Numbered from the stretch's first letter, positions 1 to 8,824 are shown. The stretch is 64,000 bases of DNA from Pseudomonas sp. BN417 (GCF_029871205.1 NZ_SSOJ01000151.1:1-64000); one strand, 5' to 3'. Made by a program: numbers and translations. The notes: generated by a model from the sequence alone, not told the origin.

Positions 1-81
1 TTTCCACCCTTGTATCTCGACTATCGCTCTGTGATGGGGCGATAGTTCCCGACTGATCATCGGGGGAGGGTCAGGAAGCCG

Positions 82-1245
82 TTTCCACCCTAAGGCCTCG
101 AGCCAGCAACGTAGATAGTGCTCCTGCCCTCCACACTCACTCGAATAGCTCGAACGGTATCCAGAGCCCACCTCAGGTGAGAGCTCGCATTCACAAGGTC
201 GTGCCGAGTGCAGTGATGATCCTTCTGGAGAGATTGAGGAGTTCGCATGTCCGGCATCGTTGGCATTGACATTGCCAAGCACAGTTTCGATATCGCCACC
301 CAGCAGGCCAACGGCAAGTACCGCACCAAAGCCAAGCTGGCCAATAGCGCGGCGGGTTTTCAGGTACTGCAGGAGTGGCTGCTCAAATACAGCGAACCAG
401 GGGCCTGGATCGTGATGGAGGCCACGGGGACCTACCACGAGGCGCTGGCCGAATACTTCCATGGCTTGGGCTACCGGGTTTGCGTGACCAATCCGGCGCA
501 GATTGCCCTCTATGCCCGCAGCCAACTGCAACGGGTGAAGACGGACCAGGTCGATGCCAAGCTGATTGCCGACTATGGCGCCCGGCACGTGGACGAGTTG
601 CGTGCCTGGCGGCCCGAACCGCCGGCCATCCGCCGCCTGCGGGCCCTGGTACGGCGCCTGCAGGACCTCCAGGAGATTGCCCAGATGGAGCGCAATCGCT
701 TGGACGTCGCCGATGTCAGTGTGCAGGACTCGATTCGTTCGGTGCTGCAACACATCGAACAGCAGATCGCCGAAACCTTGAAGGCGATTCAGGCGCACAT
801 TGACGACGATCCCGATTTACGGGGTAAGCGCGACTTGCTGACCAGTATCGACGGCGTCGCGGACAAGACTGCGGCCCTGCTTCTGGCCGAGCTGGGAGAC
901 CCGCTGCAATTCAAGAATGCCCGGGCCATCACGGCGTTTGCCGGGCTGAATCCGCAGCTGCGGGAGTCCGGCACCCAAAAGGCCTACGCCTGCATTTCCC
1001 GGATGGGCTCCAGCCGACTCCGCGCGGGTCTCTACATGCCGGCCATCGTTGCGCTGACCCACAACCCGGCGATCAAAGCGCTGGGACAACGCCTGCGAAG
1101 TCGAGGCAAGGCCGGGAAGCAGATCGTCTGCGCCGCGATGCGCAAGCTGCTGCACATCGCTTATGGCGTCCTGAAATCGGGCCAGCCTTTCGATGCAAAA
1201 CTGGCCCTTGCGCACTAGGTTCCAAGACGGTATCTACGGCCCCGG
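82..1245 (+). mobile_element. IS110-type insertion sequence (approximate limits)
   Basis: The element carries one transposase gene. A short subterminal inverted repeat is visible: CGTAGATA at 110-117 before the gene and its complement TATCTACG at 1231-1238 just after it. Subterminal rather than terminal repeats fit the IS1111 branch of IS110. The 10-mer TTTCCACCCT occurs at 1-10 and again at 82-91, which may mark the left junction. True ends cannot be fixed without a second copy. Confidence 0.5.
247..1218 (+). CDS. IS110 family transposase
   Basis: This 323-residue protein has the two IS110 domains. The N-terminal RuvC-like DEDD nuclease starts at GIDIAKHSFD, followed by MEATGTYHE and the TDQVDAKLIADY motif. 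The C-terminal Transposase_20 (IS116/IS110/IS902) domain begins near SIDGVADKTA and contains FAGLNPQ. It cuts and recombines the element's DNA in a way closer to site-specific recombinases than to DDE transposases. The length is normal and the reading frame is intact. The ATG at 247 follows a GAGGAG-like ribosome site. It stands between unrelated sequence on the left and a leftward cytochrome gene on the right. Confidence 0.93.
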   Translation: MSGIVGIDIAKHSFDIATQQANGKYRTKAKLANSAAGFQVLQEWLLKYSEPGAWIVMEATGTYHEALAEYFHGLGYRVCVTNPAQIALYARSQLQRVKTDQVDAKLIADYGARHVDELRAWRPEPPAIRRLRALVRRLQDLQEIAQMERNRLDVADVSVQDSIRSVLQHIEQQIAETLKAIQAHIDDDPDLRGKRDLLTSIDGVADKTAALLLAELGDPLQFKNARAITAFAGLNPQLRESGTQKAYACISRMGSSRLRAGLYMPAIVALTHNPAIKALGQRLRSRGKAGKQIVCAAMRKLLHIAYGVLKSGQPFDAKLALAH

Positions 1246-1251
1246 CCTCTC

Positions 1252-2049
1252 TCAGGGTTTCACCTTCCTCCCCGCCATATGCCGCAGGTAGCCGATCAGC
1301 TGCCCCAACTGCTCATCGCTGATCACCTCCCTGGAAAAGCCCGGCATCTTGCCCTGGGGCCAGCGGCGCAGGCTTTGCGGGTCGCGGATGTAACGCGAGA
1401 GAAAGTCGCCGGCGAGGTATTCCGTGGGGTTGTGGGGGATATTCAGGTCCGGGCCGAACTGGGCGTCACCGGCGCCATTGAGACGGTGGCAGGCCAGGCA
1501 GTTTTTCTGGAACTGGGCGAAGCCGGCGCGCACCTCGGCGTTGGCGTCGGCGGCCGGGCGCAACGCAGGGAAGCGTTCGGCCACCGAGGGCAGGTAGCGG
1601 ATGCGAGCCACTTGGAAGGGCCACTGTTCCGGACTTATGTCGGCGGCCTTGGGGTCGGTCCAGACCAGGTAGAAAGGCCCGGCGCTGGGCTTGCCTTCGG
1701 CCAGCGGCGGCCAGGGTCTGGCGGGATCTTCTATGGCTAGCCAGGCGCGGGCTCCGTCCCGCGCCAGCAGTGGCTCGGCGGCCAGTTCAGCGGCGAAGCC
1801 GTCCAGGGCCACGGCCTGCAGGTGCTGCGCCGGCGACACCCCGTCCAGCAGCGCGGCCAGGGGCACGGCGCGGTAGTGCATGGTCCGCTTGTAGGAGACA
1901 TCGTCCGGGATGGCCACCTCCTGTGCCTGTGGATGGGCGAGGAGGGTGGCGCTGTCCAGGGTACGGGTGCCGCCGGGCAACTCCAGGGTCAGCTCGGCGG
2001 CGTGCAGCGGGGTGAAGCAGAAGAGCAGGGCGAGTAGCGCTTTGCGCAT
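1252..2049 (-). CDS. Periplasmic c-type cytochrome with N-terminal molybdopterin-type-like domain
   Basis: The 265-residue product starts with a cleavable-looking signal peptide (about residues 1-17). The haem c site is CLACH at residues 184-188, with a likely distal ligand Met at KMPGF (about residue 235). Residues 20-155 resemble the oxidoreductase molybdopterin-binding fold seen in sulfite-oxidase-like proteins, but I see no clear cofactor cysteine, so this part may be structural. It probably carries electrons in the periplasm. It ends three bases before the rhodanese gene region begins on the same strand, so the two are likely co-transcribed with the rhodanese first. The electron partner is unknown. 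Confidence 0.85.
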   Translation of the reverse strand: MRKALLALLFCFTPLHAAELTLELPGGTRTLDSATLLAHPQAQEVAIPDDVSYKRTMHYRAVPLAALLDGVSPAQHLQAVALDGFAAELAAEPLLARDGARAWLAIEDPARPWPPLAEGKPSAGPFYLVWTDPKAADISPEQWPFQVARIRYLPSVAERFPALRPAADANAEVRAGFAQFQKNCLACHRLNGAGDAQFGPDLNIPHNPTEYLAGDFLSRYIRDPQSLRRWPQGKMPGFSREVISDEQLGQLIGYLRHMAGRKVKP

Positions 2050-2052
2050 CGA

Positions 2053-2409
2053 TCAGTCCTTGTCCAGGGCGGTTTTCAGGTCCAGGTAACCGCCACCGTT
2101 GATCACCTGGCTATAGCCCAACTCCCGCAGGCTGTCCTGGGCGATGCCGGAACGGCGGCCGCTACGGCAGTAGAGCACTATGGGGGTGCCCTTGTCCGGG
2201 GCGACTTCGGCAATGCGTTCGCCGATTTCTTCGTAGCCGATGTTGCTGGCTCCGGGGATGGCGCCTTCGGCCACTTCCTCCGGCGTGCGCACGTCGATCA
2301 GTACGGCGTTGGGCTGTTGCATGGCTTGCACGGCTGCGGCCTGGTCGGTATCGCCGGCGGCCGCCGGTAGGCTGAGTGAGAGGGCGAGAACAGCGAGCAG
2401 AGTACGCAT
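2053..2409 (-). CDS. Periplasmic single-domain rhodanese-like protein
   Basis: The 118-residue protein has a signal peptide (about residues 1-18) and one rhodanese domain. The active-site loop is YCRSGRR with the persulfide-forming Cys at about residue 81, and the family signature LIDVRTPEE is at about residue 37. Such proteins move sulfane sulfur or act in thiol/sulfur chemistry outside the cytoplasm. It lies immediately upstream of the cytochrome gene on the minus strand, which suggests a shared sulfur-redox role. The donor and acceptor cannot be read from sequence. Confidence 0.9.
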   Translation of the reverse strand: MRTLLAVLALSLSLPAAAGDTDQAAAVQAMQQPNAVLIDVRTPEEVAEGAIPGASNIGYEEIGERIAEVAPDKGTPIVLYCRSGRRSGIAQDSLRELGYSQVINGGGYLDLKTALDKD

Positions 2410-2552
2410 GGTGGCGGCTCCTACAAGGTGTTTCCTGGCAACCTAGCACAATTGCCCGAAGGGGGCGCGGGCCGTTAGGATCGCGGCTTTCCGTCATAAC
2501 CAAAGCGTTTCAGGCGCCCCGATTCGAGCACCCGCGCTTTTAAGGAGAGGCC

Positions 2553-3440
2553 ATGCTGGCCGAATTGTTCGCCGTCATGGCGCCGGTGCTGATAGTCGCC
2601 GGCATCGGCTATGGCTGGGCCCGTTCGGGACAGCCTTATCCCACCGAGTTCATTGCGCGCCTGGTGCTGAATATCGGCACCCCGAGCCTGGTGCTGTCCA
2701 CCCTGAGCCGTACCGAGATCGACCGCCATGCCTTCGGCCAGCTAGCCATCGCCTGCCTGCTGGTGATGTTGGTGATGGGGCTGATCGGCAGCCTGCTGAG
2801 CCGGGTTTTCAGGCAGGACTGGCGCATCCTGGTGCCGGCCTACCTGTTTCCCAACTCCGGCAACATGGGCCTGCCCATCACTCTCTATGCCTTCGGCGAG
2901 AAAGGCCTGGCGCTGGCGGTGGCCTTCTTCCTGGTGCTCTCGGTGGGGCATTTCAGCCTCGGCCTGCTGCTTTCCGGCAGCGAGCGGTCGCCGAAGCGGC
3001 TCCTGGCCAACCCCATCATCATCAGCCTGGCTCTGGCCTTGCCGTTGGTGATCTGGGACCTCGAGCTGCCGCGCTGGCTGGCCAACACCATAAGTCTGCT
3101 GGGGGGCATGACTATCCCGCTGATGCTGCTGACCCTGGGCGTATCCCTGGCCAGCATCCGCGTGCATCACCTGGGGAACGGGATGCTGCTGGGTGCCCTG
3201 CGAATTCTCTGTGGCGCCGTAACGGGCTGGCTGGTGGGTTTGTTGTTGGGGCTGCCGCCGCTGGCCCAGGGCGTGCTGGTGATGCAGTCGGCGATGCCGG
3301 TGGCAGTGTTCAACTACCTGTTCGCCGTGCGCGCGGGGCGCTCGCCGGAAGCGGTGGCGAGCCTGGTGTTGTGCTCGACGCTGCTGTCCTTCGTGCTGAT
3401 TCCATTGCTGTTGGCGTGGTGGCTACCCGCGCTGCGTTGA
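2553..3440 (+). CDS. AEC family (auxin efflux carrier-like) transporter
   Basis: The 295-residue integral membrane protein has about ten hydrophobic segments and the membrane-transport (PF03547-type) pattern, including an early GIGYGWARSG turn and the mid-protein NSGNMGLPI motif that is typical of the AEC/BASS-like fold. The ATG follows AAGGAGAGG, a strong ribosome site. Members export or import small carboxylates such as malate or malonate, but the substrate here is not evident. It is divergent from the rhodanese-cytochrome pair and seems monocistronic. Confidence 0.88.
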   Translation: MLAELFAVMAPVLIVAGIGYGWARSGQPYPTEFIARLVLNIGTPSLVLSTLSRTEIDRHAFGQLAIACLLVMLVMGLIGSLLSRVFRQDWRILVPAYLFPNSGNMGLPITLYAFGEKGLALAVAFFLVLSVGHFSLGLLLSGSERSPKRLLANPIIISLALALPLVIWDLELPRWLANTISLLGGMTIPLMLLTLGVSLASIRVHHLGNGMLLGALRILCGAVTGWLVGLLLGLPPLAQGVLVMQSAMPVAVFNYLFAVRAGRSPEAVASLVLCSTLLSFVLIPLLLAWWLPALR

Positions 3441-3493
3441 CCGCTTCGGGCGGTGCGCAGCACAGGACGACCACTGGGTTGGAAGATGAAGAT

Positions 3494-3589
3494 TCAGCTG
3501 ACCAGACGGGTCAGGTTGGGAAGGATGAGAACCACTGCTGTGGCAAAGACGATCAGGCTCGCTTGCCGCATTTTCGGCTGCTTGAACAT
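3494..3589 (-). CDS. Small single-pass membrane protein (31 residues)
   Basis: A short minus-strand frame encodes MFKQPKMRQASLIVFATAVV followed by LILPNLTRLVS and a TGA stop. It is a positively charged N-terminus, one transmembrane helix of about 18 residues and a short tail, a layout common among small regulatory or chaperone-like membrane proteins. No strong ribosome site is visible. It lies just downstream of a minus-strand terminator and candidate sRNA, so it would need its own promoter. Function is unknown. Confidence 0.4.
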   Translation of the reverse strand: MFKQPKMRQASLIVFATAVVLILPNLTRLVS

Positions 3590-3678
3590 GGCCAACTGCC
3601 TTTTTTGTTGTTGGAGGTGCGTCGGAACGGGCTCCCTACGGCCGGCCCGCAACCAAGCTTTCCTCCGTGGCTAGGGAC

Positions 3679-3710
3679 AAAAAGCCGCTCCGGCAAAACC
3701 CGGCAGCGGC
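3679..3710 (-). terminator. Intrinsic terminator on the minus strand
   Basis: The stem pairs GCCGCT (3684-3689) with AGCGGC (3705-3710) and continues inward through CCGG/CCGG with one bulge. The A-tract at 3679-3683 becomes a U-tract on the minus strand. No protein gene ends just upstream of it, which is why I suspect an sRNA. Confidence 0.6.
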
Positions 3711-3798
3711 CACTTGCATTTCAAACTCTAGGGCCCGGATCACAGTCCGCTTAGATCGCTTGGGAACTAGCATGGCTCCTGTAGTAATTCCTGGCTAT
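3679..3798 (-). ncRNA. Candidate small RNA in a 424-base gene-free stretch
   Basis: The intergenic stretch 3590-4013 has no convincing protein gene. On the minus strand a sigma-S-like -10 box (CCTAGAC, plus-strand 3806-3812) would start a transcript near 3798 that ends at the intrinsic terminator at 3679-3710, giving about 120 nt. This is the size of several Pseudomonas sigma-S-dependent sRNAs such as RgsA, but I cannot identify it by sequence. The rest of the stretch (3811-4013) holds the leader of the thiolase gene. Confidence 0.3.
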
Positions 3799-4013
3799 TG
3801 AGCCCGTCTAGGCGCCCCGGAGTAGCCTCGAGGCCAGACACATCCCTTTCACTTTGGCCAGCAACTGGCCACCAACCGACCGTTCGTCTGAGCGCAGCGG
3901 TCAATGGGGCTGAGCATTTCCGTCATTGAGACCATGGCCTATAGCGATAAGGTAGCGCCACCCCCTAACAACTACGGGCACCCAGTGCCGCCTAGCTGCC
4001 TCAAGAGGACGCC

Positions 4014-5219
4014 ATGACCGAAGCATTCATTTTCGACGCGGTGCGCACGCCCCGCGGCAAGGGCAAGAAGGATGGCGCGTTGCACAGCGTCAAGCCGGTC
4101 AACCTGATCGCCGGGCTGCTGCGTTCCCTGGCCGAGCGCAATGACCTGGACACCAGCCAGGTGGACGACATCGTCCTCGGCTGCGTGACGCCGGTGGGCG
4201 ACCAGGGCGCCGACATCGCCAAGACCGCCGCGTTGGTGGCCGACTGGGACGAGACCGTTTCCGGCCAGCAGATCAACCGCTTCTGCGCCTCGGGCCTGGA
4301 GGCGGTGAACCTGGCGGCGATGAAGGTACGCTCCGGCTTCGAGGACCTGGTAGTGGCGGGCGGTGTGGAATCCATGTCCCGCGTGCCCATGGGCTCGGAC
4401 GGCGGCGCCTGGGCCATGGACCCGGAAACCAACCTGCACACCAGCTTCGTGCCCCAAGGTATAGGCGCCGACCTGATCGCCACCCTGGAGGGCTTCAGCC
4501 GCACGGATGTCGACGCCTTCGCCCTGCGCTCCCAGCAGAAGGCCGCCCGCGCCAGCGCCAATGGCGCATTCAAGAAATCCCTGGTGCCGGTCACCGATCA
4601 GAACGGCATCGTCCTGCTCGACCATGACGAGTTCATCCGTGGCGAATCCACCCTGGAAGGCCTTGGCGCACTCAAGCCGAGCTTCGAGATGATGGGACAG
4701 ATGGGCTTCGACGCCACCGCACTGCGCAAGTACAGCCAGGTGGAGCGTATTCTCCACGTGCACACGCCGGGCAACAGCTCGGGCATCGTCGACGGCGCTG
4801 CCGCCATGCTCATCGGCTCCGCCGCCAAGGGCAAGGAGCTGGGGCTGAAACCCCGCGCGCGCATCGTCGCCACGGCGGTCACCAGCACCGACCCGACCAT
4901 CATGCTCACCGGCCCCGCGCCGGCGACCCGCAAGGCCCTGGCCAAGGCCGGCCTGAGCGTGGCCGACATCGACCTGTTCGAGGTCAACGAAGCCTTCGCC
5001 TCGGTGGTGATGAAGTTCATGAAGGACATGGGCGTGCCGGAAGAGAAGGTCAACGTCAACGGCGGCTCCATCGCCATGGGGCACCCGCTCGGCGCCACTG
5101 GCTGCGCCATCCTCGGCACCCTGCTGGACGAGCTGGAAGCGCGCAACCTGCGCTATGGCCTGGCCACCCTCTGCGTGGGCGGCGGCATGGGTATCGCGAC
5201 GATCATCGAACGAATTTAA
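4014..5219 (+). CDS. Acetyl-CoA C-acyltransferase (thiolase)
   Basis: The 401-residue protein is a full-length thiolase. The acyl-accepting Cys is at about residue 91 in [11 protein letters not shown]. The C-terminal catalytic block contains [19 protein letters not shown] and LCVGGGMG, which holds the second active-site Cys. It performs the last step of beta-oxidation, cleaving 3-ketoacyl-CoA with CoA. The gene after it encodes the hydratase/dehydrogenase, so the two supply the last three reactions of the cycle. This thiolase-first order differs from the usual fadBA order. The ATG follows a CAAGAGGA ribosome site. Confidence 0.93.
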   Translation: MTEAFIFDAVRTPRGKGKKDGALHSVKPVNLIAGLLRSLAERNDLDTSQVDDIVLGCVTPVGDQGADIAKTAALVADWDETVSGQQINRFCASGLEAVNLAAMKVRSGFEDLVVAGGVESMSRVPMGSDGGAWAMDPETNLHTSFVPQGIGADLIATLEGFSRTDVDAFALRSQQKAARASANGAFKKSLVPVTDQNGIVLLDHDEFIRGESTLEGLGALKPSFEMMGQMGFDATALRKYSQVERILHVHTPGNSSGIVDGAAAMLIGSAAKGKELGLKPRARIVATAVTSTDPTIMLTGPAPATRKALAKAGLSVADIDLFEVNEAFASVVMKFMKDMGVPEEKVNVNGGSIAMGHPLGATGCAILGTLLDELEARNLRYGLATLCVGGGMGIATIIERI

Positions 5220-5229
5220 CAGGAGCTAT

Positions 5230-5352
5230 CAGGGGCTGCTGCGCTCGGCCAGGCTGTGTTGGAAATCGTCAGGGAATGCTCATTTACAGTCGTAAACTCC
5301 GCTTCCCCGCCGATTTCCGTCTTGCCTGACCTTCGCTCGCGACGTCCCTGAA
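5230..5352. repeat. Long imperfect palindrome between the beta-oxidation genes
   Basis: Arms around 5247-5268 and 5311-5332 contain GGAAATCG/CGATTTCC and CAGGC/GCCTG. An inner stem pairs TTTAC (5283) with GTAAA (5292), and outer CAGGG/CCCTG pairs extend it. The sequence resembles intergenic palindromes I recall as repeated in Pseudomonas genomes. It may act as an mRNA processing or stabilising hairpin between the two cistrons. Confidence 0.5.
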
Positions 5353-5379
5353 GCGCTCCCCCTACAGCGGGAAAAAATA

Positions 5380-7524
5380 ATGACAGACGCCATTCGTTAC
5401 GAGAAAGGCCAGGACAATATCGTCGTCCTGACCATGGATATGCCCGGCCAGAGCGCCAACACCATGAACGCCGTGTACCGCGAGGCCATGGGCAAGGCCG
5501 TCGAACGTCTCGAGGCCGAGAAGGACAGCATCGCCGGCGTGATCATCACCTCGGCCAAGAAGACCTTCTTCGCCGGCGGCGACCTCAATGAGCTGATCAG
5601 GGTCACCAAGGCCGAGGCCAACGCCTTCTACCAGATGGTGCTGGGCATCAAGGGTCAGCTGCGTCGCCTGGAAACCCTCGGCAAGCCGGTGGTGGCCGCC
5701 ATCAACGGCGCGGCCCTGGGCGGCGGCTGGGAGATCTGCCTGGCCTGCCATCACCGCATCGCCCTGAGCGACAACGCCGTTCAGCTCGGCCTGCCGGAAG
5801 TGACCCTCGGCCTGCTGCCCGGTGGCGGCGGCGTGGTGCGCATGGTGCGCCTGCTGGGCATCGAGAAAGCGCTGCCGTATTTGGCCGAAGGCCGCAAGGT
5901 GCGCCCGGATCAGGCGCTCAAGGCAGGGTTGATCCACGACATCGCCGAGAGTGCGGAAGAGATGCTGGCCAAGGCTCGCGCCTGGATCGCCGCCAATCCC
6001 AAGTCCGTGCAACCCTGGGACACCGCCGGCTACAAGATTCCCGGCGGTACCCCGTCCAGCCCCAGCGTGGCGCAGATGCTGGCCATCGCCCCGTCCGTGC
6101 TGCGCGACAAGACCAAGGGCTGTTTCCCTGCGCCGGAGAAGATCATGTGCGCCGCGGTCGAAGGCGCCCAGGTGGACTTCGATACCGCGCAACTGATCGA
6201 GGCGCGTTATTTCACCGAGCTCACCACCGGCCAGGTGGCGAAGAACATGATCGGCACCTTCTGGTTCCAGCTGAACGAGATCAATGCCGGCAGCTCGCGG
6301 CCCAAGGGCCCGGCCCCCTACGTGACGAAGAAGGTCGGCGTGCTCGGCGCCGGCATGATGGGCGCGGGTATCGCCTATGTCTCGGCCATTGCCGGCATCG
6401 AGGTGGTCCTCAAGGACGTCTCGGTGGACGCGGCGGAGAAGGGCAAGGCCTACACCCAGGGGCTGCTCGACCAACTGGTGAGCCGTGGCCATATGGCCGT
6501 CGAGAAGCGTGACACCATCCTCGCCCGCATCAAGGCCACCGCCAGCGATGCCGACTTCGAGGGCTGCGACCTGATCATCGAGGCCGTGTTCGAGAACCGC
6601 GAACTGAAGGCCAAAGTCAGCTCCGCTGCCGAAGCCGCCGCTCTGCCGGATGCGGTGATCGCCTCCAATACCTCGACCCTGCCCATCACCGGGTTGGCCA
6701 AGGCGGTGAGCAAGCCCGAGAAGTTCATCGGCCTGCACTTCTTCAGCCCGGTGGACCGCATGCCGCTGGTGGAGATCATCCGTGGCGAGCAAACCTCGGA
6801 TGAAACCCTGGCCCGTGGCTTCGACTACGTGTTGCAGATCAGGAAGACGCCCATCGTGGTCAACGATAGCCGCGGCTTCTTCACCTCCCGCGTGTTCGGC
6901 ACCTTCACCAACGAAGGTATCGCCATGCTGGGCGAGGGTGTGTCCGCCGCGATGATCGAGAACGAGACCCGCAAGGCCGGCATGCCGGTGGGGCCCTTGG
7001 CGATTTCCGACGAAGTCTCCATGAGCCTGATGAGCCACATCCGCCACCAGACCGCCGAGGACCTCAAGGCCGAAGGCAAGGCGATGCAGCAGCATCCGGC
7101 CTTCGCCGTGATCGACCTGATGCTCAACGAGTACAAGCGCCCCGGCAAAGCGGCCGGTGGCGGCTTCTACGAGTACCCCGCGGGCGGCAAGAAGCACCTC
7201 TGGCCGGAGCTGAAGGCGCGCTTCGAGAAGTCCGACCGGCAGATACCCCAGGAGGACGTGCGCGACCGCATCCTGTTCATCCAGGCCATCGAGAGCGTGC
7301 GCTGCGTGGAAGAGGGCGTGCTGCATTCCGTAGCCGATGCCAACATCGGTTCGATCTTCGGCATCGGCTTCGCCGCCTGGACCGGTGGGGCGCTGCAGTT
7401 CATCAACCAGTACGGCCTGGACGACTTCATCGCCCGCGCCCGTTACCTGGCCGAGCAGTACGGCGAACGCTTCGAGCCGCCGGCACTGTTGCTGGACAAG
7501 GCGGCGAAGGGCGAGCGCTTCTAG
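5380..7524 (+). CDS. Multifunctional enoyl-CoA hydratase / 3-hydroxyacyl-CoA dehydrogenase
   Basis: The 714-residue protein has an N-terminal crotonase domain (about residues 1-190, with the oxyanion-hole region INGAALGGGWE) and a 3-hydroxyacyl-CoA dehydrogenase half. The NAD-binding Rossmann motif is VGVLGAGMMGAGIA near residue 317, and the dehydrogenase signature HFFSPVDRMPLVE lies near residue 455. It converts enoyl-CoA to 3-ketoacyl-CoA for the thiolase just upstream. Length and domain order match FadB/FadJ-type alpha subunits. The 160-base gap to the thiolase contains a palindrome. A strong bidirectional terminator follows. Confidence 0.93.
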   Translation: MTDAIRYEKGQDNIVVLTMDMPGQSANTMNAVYREAMGKAVERLEAEKDSIAGVIITSAKKTFFAGGDLNELIRVTKAEANAFYQMVLGIKGQLRRLETLGKPVVAAINGAALGGGWEICLACHHRIALSDNAVQLGLPEVTLGLLPGGGGVVRMVRLLGIEKALPYLAEGRKVRPDQALKAGLIHDIAESAEEMLAKARAWIAANPKSVQPWDTAGYKIPGGTPSSPSVAQMLAIAPSVLRDKTKGCFPAPEKIMCAAVEGAQVDFDTAQLIEARYFTELTTGQVAKNMIGTFWFQLNEINAGSSRPKGPAPYVTKKVGVLGAGMMGAGIAYVSAIAGIEVVLKDVSVDAAEKGKAYTQGLLDQLVSRGHMAVEKRDTILARIKATASDADFEGCDLIIEAVFENRELKAKVSSAAEAAALPDAVIASNTSTLPITGLAKAVSKPEKFIGLHFFSPVDRMPLVEIIRGEQTSDETLARGFDYVLQIRKTPIVVNDSRGFFTSRVFGTFTNEGIAMLGEGVSAAMIENETRKAGMPVGPLAISDEVSMSLMSHIRHQTAEDLKAEGKAMQQHPAFAVIDLMLNEYKRPGKAAGGGFYEYPAGGKKHLWPELKARFEKSDRQIPQEDVRDRILFIQAIESVRCVEEGVLHSVADANIGSIFGIGFAAWTGGALQFINQYGLDDFIARARYLAEQYGERFEPPALLLDKAAKGERF

Positions 7525-7541
7525 CCTTCAGACCGGCATAA

Positions 7542-7570
7542 AAAAACCGGCTCCTGGTGAGCCGGTTTTT
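7542..7570. terminator. Bidirectional intrinsic terminator
   Basis: A perfect stem of AAAAACCGGCT and its complement with a seven-base loop lies between two convergent genes. U-tracts are present on both strands. Confidence 0.9.
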
Positions 7571-7591
7571 ATTGGCGCTCGTGGCCTGGGT

Positions 7592-7963
7592 TCATGCCTT
7601 GGCGAAGCGGCTTTCCAGGTAGCGGATGATGTCGTTGGACTCATACATCCAGCGGCTTTCGCCATTTTCCTCGATGCGCAGGCAAGGCACCTTGACCTTG
7701 CCGCCGCCAGCCAGCAGAGCCGCGCGGTGGGCTTCGTCGTTCTTTGCGTCGTGCAGGGCGATCGGCAGGTTCAGCCGGTGCATGGCGCGGCGGGTCTTCA
7801 CGCAGAACGGGCAGGCATTGAACTGGTAGAGCGCGAGGCTGGCGCTTTCTTCGGCGACCCGGGCCTGTGCCTCGGGGCTGCGGCGCTGCTTGCGCGGGCG
7901 GGTGATGAAGTCGAGGAAGATGATCAGTTGGCCCAGGCCGACTCGTAATGCCTTGATGAACAC
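7592..7963 (-). CDS. Glutaredoxin / GST N-terminal-like thiol protein
   Basis: The 123-residue protein has an amphipathic or membrane-touching N-terminus (about residues 1-20) and then a thioredoxin-fold domain. The redox motif CPFC is in ALYQFNACPFCVKTRR, the cis-proline segment is VKVPCLRIEE, and the end resembles a GST N-terminal domain (SNDIIRYLESRF). It probably uses glutathione to reduce protein thiols. The partner is not evident. It converges on the beta-oxidation gene across a shared terminator. Confidence 0.85.
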   Translation of the reverse strand: MFIKALRVGLGQLIIFLDFITRPRKQRRSPEAQARVAEESASLALYQFNACPFCVKTRRAMHRLNLPIALHDAKNDEAHRAALLAGGGKVKVPCLRIEENGESRWMYESNDIIRYLESRFAKA

Positions 7964-8030
7964 TGTTGCGCGCCCTTGAATTGAAAAACGGGGCGGCAGT
8001 CTACCCGAACTTGCCCGATGCGACCGTCTT

Positions 8031-8291
8031 TCACGCCAGGTGGTCGCTGCAGCACACCAGCGAACTCATGTCGAACACGGCCGGAAGCTGGTACTCGCGC
8101 TCGGCCGGCGGGTTGCCGGACAGGCTCTTCAGGGTCCGTTCCGTGAGGATCCCGCGGCCGATGTTGTGGTTGCTCTCGATGTTCTTGGCAACGGCGCCAA
8201 CTGAGCCATGGCCGAAGCCCAGCAGCGAAAAACCATTGGTCATGATCGCCAGGGCGGTGAGAAGAAAGAGTCGGGTCCGTTGTTGTTTCAT
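8031..8291 (-). CDS. Hypothetical exported small protein
   Basis: The 86-residue protein begins with a basic N-terminus and a hydrophobic stretch (about residues 8-27) that looks like a signal peptide or anchor. The rest is polar, with a late CC pair (SSLVCCSDH). I do not recognise the family. It is co-directional with the 74-residue membrane protein just upstream, 24 bases away, so the two may form a small operon. Confidence 0.5.
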   Translation of the reverse strand: MKQQRTRLFLLTALAIMTNGFSLLGFGHGSVGAVAKNIESNHNIGRGILTERTLKSLSGNPPAEREYQLPAVFDMSSLVCCSDHLA

Positions 8292-8315
8292 GATGGTGCG
8301 TGCCTGTCCTGGATT

Positions 8316-8540
8316 TCAGCCTTGTTGTCTGCCACTGGGTTTCTTCTGGCCCGCCAGCATCACCGGGATGCTCTGGCTGAGCTGCTGGTAGAAGGTCATG
8401 GAAGCGTCCACGGGGCTCGCCCCGATGCGGCCGCGCTCGTAACCGAAGCTGACGGCGAGGACCACCATCACCACGACGAAATACAGGCCAAGACTGGCGA
8501 GGGCGCCGTTGCGTGCGTACTTGACTGTGGGGTTGCTCAT
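8316..8540 (-). CDS. Small membrane protein (74 residues)
   Basis: The chosen start gives MSNPTVKYARNGALASLGLY, one transmembrane helix (about residues 14-35) and a polar C-terminal tail rich in Gln and Ser. The frame stays open upstream to 8663, but the extension is low-complexity and unlike a protein. No family is recognised. It sits upstream of the hypothetical exported protein on the same strand and is divergent from the amidotransferase gene. Confidence 0.5.
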   Translation of the reverse strand: MSNPTVKYARNGALASLGLYFVVVMVVLAVSFGYERGRIGASPVDASMTFYQQLSQSIPVMLAGQKKPSGRQQG

Positions 8541-8795
8541 GGCTGGGATTCCGCGACGGGGGCTTGGATGGGACGTAGATTCGCGGAAAGCTTTTCGATG
8601 AAAAAGACAGGGATGGGCATGGTAACTATCGACGGAACCAATAGTTCCGTCGGCCGCCGTCAAATTTTCTTGACGTGTCTTGGAAAGCGGCGCGCTAGAG
8701 CGGAGCGGGCTGCAGGCGAAGATTGGGCTGGGGGCGCCATCGAAGTTGACTATGGCGGCAGTAGGATCCGGCTATGGCGGCGGGGACCGGCGGTA

Positions 8796-8824
8796 TTTCA
8801 ATCACCTCGGCTCTGTGTTAAATA
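8796..8824 (+). promoter_or_regulatory. Predicted sigma-70 promoter of the amidotransferase gene
   Basis: TTTCAA (8796-8801) and TAAATA (8819-8824) are spaced by 17 bases, about 50 bases before the ATG at 8877. The gene-free stretch 8541-8876 otherwise holds only a small direct repeat (CTATGGCGGC near 8750 and 8772). Confidence 0.45.

Noticed and set aside
3453-3674. 73-codon plus-strand frame in the spacer after the AEC permease
   Set aside because: It is Cys/Arg-rich and lies opposite the small membrane peptide and a terminator. It has no motif.
5362-7326. 654-codon open frame on the minus strand, opposite the hydratase/dehydrogenase gene
   Set aside because: It is very rich in His and Gly with no recognisable domain, and it lies exactly opposite a clear enzyme gene in a GC-rich genome. 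It is a shadow frame.
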